Assembly: GCF_001422725.1 (NCBI RefSeq)
Contig: NZ_LMMA01000013.1
Coordinates: forward strand, 354 to 64,353
Source: Flavobacterium sp. Leaf82
GTDB taxonomy: Bacteria; Bacteroidota; Bacteroidia; Flavobacteriales; Flavobacteriaceae
DNA length: 64,000 nucleotides
Direction of reading: 5' to 3'
The position numbers and the translations under genes are program-made. The notes under the pieces were generated by a model. That model saw only the letters and a program-made list of their open reading frames with translations, was not told where the DNA came from and searched no databases. Positions within the stretch are counted from its first letter, which is position 1, and each line of letters starts with the position of its first letter. This document shows positions 57,198-64,000 of the stretch, one piece after another.

Positions 57198-59888
57198 ATG
57201 GAAATCATACCTATTTTAAAAACGCTTGATAAAAAAGGAGTAAGCCTGGAAATTGAAAACACACAGATCAGGCTTAAAGGGAATATAGCCCAACTTTCTA
57301 TAGAGGAAAAAACGTTTTTGAAGGAGAATAAAGAAAAAATAATAGCGTATATGATCAAGAAAGACACGTTTTATTTTTTCAGGGATGTGCTTTACTTTGG
57401 ACATGAAGAACTGGATACTCTGGATCTGAATGATTTGAAATATAGCGGAGACATTCAGCGTACCATATCTTCTGTTATAACCAGAGATATTTCAGGTACA
57501 AAGTACAATGAAATAAAAAAGTTTACCCAAGAACATAATATTACTGTTCAGGCTGTGTTTCTGGCGGTTTACAGAGTGTTATTATACCGATATACGGGAC
57601 AGAAAAACACGATTCTTTTTACTAACCTTTTAAGTACAAATGAAGAGAGAACGCTGTATATAAAGAATACGATAGAAGACAAAGATACAATTGAGAATCT
57701 TATTCGAAAAGAAGATGAGGCAATTCACACTGCATCAGAAGAAGATCAATGGAAAGATTTATTGGCAGATAGAGAGAAAAATAAACTGCTTGGAGAAATT
57801 GTAAAAACAGGAATGTTTTTTTCATACAATTCCGAAAAAGTATATGGCAAGAGATTTGAAGACAGAGGCAATTCCTATATTGACGTTCTGGTTCATGATG
57901 ATCAGAAGCAGCTAAATATTAGCATTGATTGTCATCCTTCATATAAACACGAACAAGTTCAACGACTGCTGGAACATTTGGTAAATATAATTAATGCTTT
58001 ACCGGAAATTCTCCATACCGTTCTTCATGAAATCGATTATATGTCTGAAATTGAAAATCAGATTGTTGAATATTTGTCTCATGCCGAATCACAAGCATTG
58101 GAAGACGAAAGCCTTATTACAAAATTTGAAGCATCTTTTGATATATATTTTGCAAAAACGGCAATTGATTTTGAAGGGAAATCATTAACCTATGGAGACG
58201 TAAAATACCTGTCAGATAAAGTATCGCACTATATCAGCAGTTACACAAAAAACGAAAAAAGTCACATCGGGATTTGTATCAATAAATCAGAATATTTTAT
58301 TCCTGTATTGATCGGAGTCATAAAATCAGGAAATGCGTATGTCATAATTGATCCCTTTATTCCTGAAGAAAGAAAAAAGTCATTGCTTGAAGATATTAAC
58401 TGTAAGTTGATTTTTGATGAAGTACAGCTTCAGGATTTTTTAGAAAAAATAGAAGAAATTGTTCCTGTAGAGCAAAATCAGGATATTAGTCAGCAAGACC
58501 ATGTGTATTTGATGTGTACCTCGGGATCTACAGGAAAACCTAAAGTAGCGATTAATACCCACAAAGGCTTTCTAAACCTACTGGAATGGTATAAAAATGA
58601 TATAGGAATTAACGAGAATGATAAGGTAGGTATAATAAGCAATATTAGTTTTGACCTTACCCAGAAGAATTATTTTGCACCGCTTTTAGCCGGAGCCACA
58701 ATTTATCTGGAAAATACAGGGCTGTATGATATCCCTTCGTTTATTAGCAAAAATAAAATAACGGTAGCCAATGCAGCTCCAGCCATATTCAGCTCTTTTA
58801 CAGATGCAGAGTATCTGGTCTTAAACTCGCTGCGTAAAGTAATATTTGGTGGAGAAAAAATAGATCCTATAATCGTTAAAAACCTTAGAAATATAGCAGG
58901 TGAGATCAAAATATACAACTCTTACGGACCAAGTGAAGCAAGTGATGTTTCTTCATTTTATGAAATAAACGAAGAAAACACAAACATTTTTCCTGTGGGA
59001 AAAGCCATTCCAAAGGTAAAAGTTTATATTATGGATCATAACTATAATGTTCTTCCTTTAGGATTGAAAGGCGAAATTGTTGTAGGAGGAATAGGTGTAG
59101 GACTTGGATATGTAAATAATGCTAACGAAACACATATCCGTTTCTACGAGCATCCTAAATACGGAAGATTATACAGAACCGGCGATTTGGGAAGACTGAT
59201 GGAAGATTATAATATTGAATTTTTAGGAAGAAACGATTTTCAGGTAAAGCTGAGAGGAAACAGGGTAGAACTGCAGGAAATAGAATCTGCTGCAAGTAAT
59301 TATTCCAGTAACATCAGAACCGTTTTAGCAAATATTGTTTCTTATAATTCAGAACAATATATCGCGGTATATTACTGCTCAGAGATGCCAATTAGCATTG
59401 CAGAACTGAAAAAATATCTTATGAAATATTTGCCGGACTATATGGTTCCTACCTATTACATTTCATTAGAGGAATTTCCGCTCACCCCAAACGGAAAAAT
59501 CGACAGAAAAGCTTTGCCGGAAGTGTCCTTTAAAGATACCATACAAACAGAATATATTGAGGCAAAAGATGATATTGAGATTAAAATCAGAAAAATTTGG
59601 GCAGCGCTTCTAAACCTTGAAGAATTACAGATAAGCACCAATGCCAATTTTTTTGAAATAGGAGGTACTTCGTTAAAGCTTTTACAGCTGGTAAAAGAAA
59701 TTAACCAGTTGCCGGAAATAAAAAAAGAAGTAACTCCGGTTAATATCTTTGAGTTTCCGCAGATTTCAAAACTGGCTGCTCATCTTAAAGGTGACAAAGT
59801 CACTTCTGACAACAATAAAAGTATTGAAGAGTCTATCAATACCATAGATGAGACTCTTAGCATATTAAATAATTTTCCAACAGAATAA
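57198..59888 (+). CDS. NRPS 4: TubC-type docking, half-C, A (unassigned), T
   Basis: This 896-residue synthetase has an N-terminal domain of about 55 residues (KTLDKKGVSLEIENTQIRLKG pattern) that matches the TubC N-terminal docking domain. Residues 80-290 resemble only the second lobe of a C domain (ITVQAVFLAVYRVLLYRYTGQ) with no HHxxxDG. The A domain carries the deviant core CTSGSTGKPKVA near 440, YGPSEASDV and GRNDFQVKLRG. T has IGGTSL near 820. A short acidic tail (about 875-896) ends the protein before the PKS. The specificity residues read DLKNIGSDV, which I cannot assign. The missing C lobe is probably supplied by the C domain that ends NRPS 3. Confidence 0.88.
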   Translation: MEIIPILKTLDKKGVSLEIENTQIRLKGNIAQLSIEEKTFLKENKEKIIAYMIKKDTFYFFRDVLYFGHEELDTLDLNDLKYSGDIQRTISSVITRDISGTKYNEIKKFTQEHNITVQAVFLAVYRVLLYRYTGQKNTILFTNLLSTNEERTLYIKNTIEDKDTIENLIRKEDEAIHTASEEDQWKDLLADREKNKLLGEIVKTGMFFSYNSEKVYGKRFEDRGNSYIDVLVHDDQKQLNISIDCHPSYKHEQVQRLLEHLVNIINALPEILHTVLHEIDYMSEIENQIVEYLSHAESQALEDESLITKFEASFDIYFAKTAIDFEGKSLTYGDVKYLSDKVSHYISSYTKNEKSHIGICINKSEYFIPVLIGVIKSGNAYVIIDPFIPEERKKSLLEDINCKLIFDEVQLQDFLEKIEEIVPVEQNQDISQQDHVYLMCTSGSTGKPKVAINTHKGFLNLLEWYKNDIGINENDKVGIISNISFDLTQKNYFAPLLAGATIYLENTGLYDIPSFISKNKITVANAAPAIFSSFTDAEYLVLNSLRKVIFGGEKIDPIIVKNLRNIAGEIKIYNSYGPSEASDVSSFYEINEENTNIFPVGKAIPKVKVYIMDHNYNVLPLGLKGEIVVGGIGVGLGYVNNANETHIRFYEHPKYGRLYRTGDLGRLMEDYNIEFLGRNDFQVKLRGNRVELQEIESAASNYSSNIRTVLANIVSYNSEQYIAVYYCSEMPISIAELKKYLMKYLPDYMVPTYYISLEEFPLTPNGKIDRKALPEVSFKDTIQTEYIEAKDDIEIKIRKIWAALLNLEELQISTNANFFEIGGTSLKLLQLVKEINQLPEIKKEVTPVNIFEFPQISKLAAHLKGDKVTSDNNKSIEESINTIDETLSILNNFPTE

Positions 59889-59889
59889 C

Positions 59890-62800
59890 ATGAGCGAATA
59901 TACAGGTTTAGAAATTGCAGTGATAGGGATATCATGCAAAGTACCCACTGCAGAGAATCATAGTATTTTCTGGGATCAGCTTAAAAAGGGATTTGAGCCA
60001 ATGGATGAACTTTCTATTGATGAAATAGTAGCTTCGGGAGTCCCAAGAGAGCTGGCTGAGAATAAAGAATATGTACGCAAAAGTAGACGATTAAAAAGCA
60101 AGAAAAATTTCGATTATTCTTTCTTTGGATACAATAAAAATGAAGCCCAGTTGCTTTCACCACAAACCAGAATGCTTCATCAGTCAATATGGGAAGCAGT
60201 GGAAGATTCAGGAAGTGATATTAAAAAATTAGAAAGCAGCAGTTTATTTGTAAGTATTATAGAAGATTTTACCTGGCAAATGCATGTACGATCGCTAAGA
60301 GATAAATTGCCTATAGACTTTTATTCCTTTAATTTTTTATCGGCACATCATTTTACTCCGGCACTTTTATCTTATAAATTTGGATTTACAGGATTGCCAC
60401 TGCCTATTATGAGCGCATGTTCAAGTTCATTAGTTGCAATTCATGAAGGATGTAAAAGTCTTTTGCTTGGAGAATCAAAATATTCGATAGTAGCGGGAGT
60501 CAATTTTTTTAACAGTAAAGAAAAAGGCTATCTCTATAAAGAAGGAGTAGAGTCTAAGGATGGGCACTGTAGAGCTTTTGATGCAGATTCATCCGGGACA
60601 TCCTGGGGAGAAGGTGTAGGAGTTGTAGTGCTTAAAAAATTAAAAGATGCCATAAAAGATAAAGATCATATTTACAGTATTATTAAAGGTAGCGCGTGTA
60701 ATAATGATTCTAACAGAAGAATAGGATATGCTGCACCAAGTGTAATCGGGCAGAAAGAATGTATCGAGAAAGCACTGAAATTCAGCAGGGTTTCGCCGGA
60801 AACAATATCGTATGTAGAAACCCATGGTACAGGAACAGCTTTGGGAGATCCTGTTGAGGTAGAAGCTCTTACGCAAGCTTATGGATTGGGAAAAGAAAAT
60901 AAAATTCCAATTGGTTCTCTGAAAAGCAATATTGGACATACAAGTTATGCGGCAGGAATATTAAGCTTTATAAAAGCGGTATTGTGTGTAGAAAATAAGC
61001 AGATTCCACCAAGCATTAATTATGAATCTCCAAATCCAAACATCAACTTTCTGCAAAGCCCTTTTTATGTAAATAATAAGATTATTGACATCGAACAAAA
61101 GAGTTCACCTTTAAGGGTCGCTGTAACTTCATTAGGAATTGGAGGTACAAACGCTCATATTATTCTGGAAGAGGCTCCGGTTACAGAAAAAAACAGGATA
61201 GAAAACAGCTTTTCGGATGTATTTTCGATTGCTGCAAAATCGGAGAAAGCACTTAAAAAAATAGCTTTAAATGTTTCAGAATTCATAGAAAATGAGAATG
61301 TAAACATTCATGATCTTGCTTATACGTACCGAAAATCCAGAGCGAATTTTGATCTTAGAAAAAGTTTTATATTCGATTCCAGAGAAGATCTGATTGTAAA
61401 GCTGAGAGATTTTTACAAAGGAAATTCACGTATACAGGTAATATCTCCTGATAATAAACCTTTTGTTTTCGCATTCTCCGGACAAGGCTCCAGCTATAAT
61501 GAGATGGGCGTACAACTATACCATAATTCTGAAGTGTTCAGGAATACTATGGATCTTTGTTTTTTAGCATTAGAAAAGATTTCGGATATCAATTACAGAA
61601 AAATATTCCTGGATGATGAAGAAACAGATCAGAAAAAATTAGATCATACAAACCCTATCATTTTTGCTTTCCAGTATTCGTATGCACAAATATTAATAGA
61701 AGCAGGACTGAAACCATCTTACATGATTGGCCATAGTCTTGGAGAATATGTGTGTGCCTGTTTAAGCGGAGTTATTTCTTATGAAGAAGCACTGAACATT
61801 ATATACAACAGAGCAAAATTGCTTGTAGGTTTGCCGGAAGGCAGAATGATAAGCATTCGTATACCGTCGTTACAGCTTGAAGAACTGCTCAAAGAAAGAG
61901 AGAATGTATTTATATCTGCATACAATTCACAGGATAGTTACACTATTTCAGGGCTGAAAAACGATATGATATTGTTTGAGGAAAAGTTAAAAGAGCTGGA
62001 TATATATTTTACTGAACTGCAGGCTGGAGGACCGTATCATACCCCTTTTACAAGAATGATAAAAGAGCAATTCAAGTTGTTGCTGGATAGTTACACATTC
62101 AAGACACCTCAAATTCCTTTTACTTCCTGTGCTACAGGAAACATGGTAAATGAAAATTCTGTTATAGAATCAGAATATTGGCTTGATCATATGGCTATGC
62201 CTGTTTTGTTTGATCAGTGCATTAATACAATTCTTCCAAACAAAGATAATCTTACCATTGTAAACATTGGTCCGGGAACTACTGTATCCAAAATATTGAA
62301 AAATGTAGATGTCGGTATTCAGACTTATGACGCGTTTAATAAAGAAGAATCAGAATACAATCAGTTGCTTAACGTTATCGTGTCGTTGCAGGAAAAAGGA
62401 TATGAGATAAACTGGGAAAAAATATTGCCTGAGGCTAATATCATATCAGCACCAACATATCCTTTCGAAAAAGTGGAGTTTATAGATGAAATTATAACAA
62501 ACCCAGTCTTTCAGAAAGAAGAAGTGCGTGAACCTGAAAAAGAGTACTATACCTACCGTGAAAAATGGGAAGCTGAGGCAGTCGATATTTCAGAAAATAA
62601 AACCAATACCGAAGAAGGGCAGATTATTGTAATTTCTGATGACAGCAATATATATGAGAAGCTTTCCTTCTTTGGCAAAAAGGCCATTTATATTTGTAAT
62701 CAGGAGAAAAACAGCTGTTCTGCAGAATTATCTGATAATATTTTGTGTGCTGATTTTTCAGACGAAAAAGAAACTTCGGCGCTGTTCTCAGACTTAAACC

Positions 62801-64000
62801 AAAAAGGTATTGTACCAAGAACAGTATATTTTGTATGGTTTGGAGATAAGGAAACAGAAGAAGGACTTTCATACGGATATCGTTCGATTTATCATTTCGT
62901 AAGAGGATTTGACAGTGTATTCTTTGATAAAGATCTTAATATCATCCTGATTGGGGATTTATTCTTTAAGGTAAAACCGGGCGAAAAAACAAGCGCCATA
63001 AAAGCAACCGCATATAATGCCCTGAAAATGGTCAATGTGGAGTTCGACAATATCACGGCAACCTGCGCAGATATACCTGAATTTAACAATTTATCTCAGG
63101 ATATATTGTCTCACATTAAAAAGAACGGTAAAGCACATTTTGAATATGCCGTTAGAGAAAAAGAAATACTTATCAAAAGATTTGAAGAAATTGAATTACC
63201 GTCAGATGCTTTTCAGGTTACCAGCCCAAATACCTATGTTATAACAGGTGGTTTGAGAGGACTTGGTTTTGAAGTCGCTAAATATATTGCTGAAAATGCA
63301 CAGGCTAACCTGATAATTATTGGTAGAGGAGAAGAAAATGCAGAAAACAGAAAAATACTTGAAGATTATGGTACCAAAGTAATGTACCTGCAAGCAGACC
63401 TTTCAGATTATGACCTTCTTAAGGAGAAAATCGAAGCTGCACAACAAGAAATAGGCGCTGTTACCGGAGTTATACATGCCGCGGGAGTGGGAGATTATAA
63501 CGGAATTATCTTAAGAAGAGGAACAGATGATTCTTCTGTTTTTAATCCAAAAATATATGGTACTAAAAATTTAGTGGAGATATTCAGGAACAATTCACTG
63601 CAGTTTTTCTTAGGATATTCATCACGTGCCGTATCAAAACCGTTTATAGGACAGCTGGGATATATTGCAGCAAACTCATATTTGGATAATTGCATATCTA
63701 ATAATAATGGAGTAACGGTGCACTGGCCTATTGTAGCGGGCGTAGGAATGATCAACGAAGCATTAAAGAACGTGCCGGAATACAGGCATAAATCTATTTT
63801 GAGCAGATCGATTACCGTTTCTCAGATGCTTCAGATACTTTTTAAATCCATAGTATCAGGAGAACATCTTATAATTGCTTCAAGAAGCAGAATGGATGTA
63901 GAGACCGGATATCTGGAAGTTACAGAAGAAGAAGATCTTGATCACGTTACTTTTTCTAAAGAGCGAGTATTTACAAATAAAGAATATATAGCACCTGAAA
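59890..64000 (+). CDS. Type I polyketide synthase KS-AT-KR, cut by the window end
   Basis: This open frame starts one base after the NRPS 4 stop and runs off the window after 1370 codons. KS (about 5-430) has Cys177 in SACSSSLVA, His312 in HGTGT and His350 in NIGHT, so it should be active. AT (about 525-830) has GHSLGE with Ser616, and GGPYHTPF stands in the place of the HAFH or YASH motif. That is closest to malonyl-type sequences. A KR structural half follows from about 880, then the NADPH site TGGLRGLG near 1118 and active Tyr1258 in YIAANSYLD. No DH, ER or MT is seen between AT and KR. An ACP and release domain are expected downstream. It would add one malonate unit to the peptide and reduce the ketone. 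Confidence 0.92.
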   Translation, partial: MSEYTGLEIAVIGISCKVPTAENHSIFWDQLKKGFEPMDELSIDEIVASGVPRELAENKEYVRKSRRLKSKKNFDYSFFGYNKNEAQLLSPQTRMLHQSIWEAVEDSGSDIKKLESSSLFVSIIEDFTWQMHVRSLRDKLPIDFYSFNFLSAHHFTPALLSYKFGFTGLPLPIMSACSSSLVAIHEGCKSLLLGESKYSIVAGVNFFNSKEKGYLYKEGVESKDGHCRAFDADSSGTSWGEGVGVVVLKKLKDAIKDKDHIYSIIKGSACNNDSNRRIGYAAPSVIGQKECIEKALKFSRVSPETISYVETHGTGTALGDPVEVEALTQAYGLGKENKIPIGSLKSNIGHTSYAAGILSFIKAVLCVENKQIPPSINYESPNPNINFLQSPFYVNNKIIDIEQKSSPLRVAVTSLGIGGTNAHIILEEAPVTEKNRIENSFSDVFSIAAKSEKALKKIALNVSEFIENENVNIHDLAYTYRKSRANFDLRKSFIFDSREDLIVKLRDFYKGNSRIQVISPDNKPFVFAFSGQGSSYNEMGVQLYHNSEVFRNTMDLCFLALEKISDINYRKIFLDDEETDQKKLDHTNPIIFAFQYSYAQILIEAGLKPSYMIGHSLGEYVCACLSGVISYEEALNIIYNRAKLLVGLPEGRMISIRIPSLQLEELLKERENVFISAYNSQDSYTISGLKNDMILFEEKLKELDIYFTELQAGGPYHTPFTRMIKEQFKLLLDSYTFKTPQIPFTSCATGNMVNENSVIESEYWLDHMAMPVLFDQCINTILPNKDNLTIVNIGPGTTVSKILKNVDVGIQTYDAFNKEESEYNQLLNVIVSLQEKGYEINWEKILPEANIISAPTYPFEKVEFIDEIITNPVFQKEEVREPEKEYYTYREKWEAEAVDISENKTNTEEGQIIVISDDSNIYEKLSFFGKKAIYICNQEKNSCSAELSDNILCADFSDEKETSALFSDLNQKGIVPRTVYFVWFGDKETEEGLSYGYRSIYHFVRGFDSVFFDKDLNIILIGDLFFKVKPGEKTSAIKATAYNALKMVNVEFDNITATCADIPEFNNLSQDILSHIKKNGKAHFEYAVREKEILIKRFEEIELPSDAFQVTSPNTYVITGGLRGLGFEVAKYIAENAQANLIIIGRGEENAENRKILEDYGTKVMYLQADLSDYDLLKEKIEAAQQEIGAVTGVIHAAGVGDYNGIILRRGTDDSSVFNPKIYGTKNLVEIFRNNSLQFFLGYSSRAVSKPFIGQLGYIAANSYLDNCISNNNGVTVHWPIVAGVGMINEALKNVPEYRHKSILSRSITVSQMLQILFKSIVSGEHLIIASRSRMDVETGYLEVTEEEDLDHVTFSKERVFTNKEYIAPE

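Noticed and set aside
1..64000. CRISPR arrays, insertion sequences, integrase or attachment sites
   Set aside because: No regular spaced repeats, transposase or integrase frames were seen. The tRNA-Leu at 11-96 has no partial copy that I could find in the window.

Overview
The window looks like a chromosome segment from a Flavobacterium or close relative (Bacteroidota). The DNA is AT-rich. It has a SusC/SusD pair, Bacteroidota-type promoters (TTG-N19-TAnnTTTG), a NUDIX-type sugar regulator and intergenic repeats of kinds I associate with Flavobacterium genomes. Species cannot be named from the sequence alone.

Region 1 (1-5.3 kb) holds a tRNA-Leu(TAA), a lipoprotein alpha/beta hydrolase, a GNAT acetyltransferase, a PepSY-like periplasmic protein, a LacI-family and an AraC-family regulator, and a PEBP/YbhB-like gene interrupted by an in-frame TGA.

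Region 2 (5.4-30.8 kb) is a nearly complete glucuronoxylan-use locus. Its parts are GH67 and GH115 alpha-glucuronidases, an SDR and mannonate dehydratase for the glucuronate branch, a GH10 lipoprotein xylanase, a GPH-family xyloside symporter, a cytoplasmic GH43, a NUDIX regulator, a GntR-type regulator with xylB and xylA, a SusC/SusD pair, a GH35-DUF5597 enzyme and an SGNH acetylesterase. Five copies of an RCAAYCGATTGY palindrome lie in front of GH67, in front of the symporter (two) and in the xylA-susC gap (two). One overlaps the -33 element of a consensus susC promoter. I infer that this is the operator of a LacI-family repressor, possibly the one encoded at 2.7 kb. The locus would cut acetylated glucuronoxylan outside the cell, import the oligomers, remove glucuronate and acetate, and feed xylose through XylA/XylB and glucuronate towards KDG.

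Region 3 (31.3-64 kb, running off the end) is a hybrid NRPS-PKS gene cluster: a membrane-anchored S33-type peptidase, four NRPS proteins, a SyrD/PvdE-type peptide exporter, an outer-membrane barrel receptor, an ANT(6)-like nucleotidyltransferase, a SyrP-like dioxygenase fused to a class II aldolase, and the start of a KS-AT-KR polyketide synthase. The adenylation-domain codes I read predict Ser, Asp, Gly, Asp and one unassigned residue, followed by a malonate-derived, ketoreduced unit. A SyrP-type hydroxylase next to an Asp module whose condensation-like domain lacks its catalytic histidines resembles the logic of beta-hydroxyaspartate siderophores. The fused aldolase, the nucleotidyltransferase and the way condensation domains are split between proteins make this the best candidate for an undescribed system here.
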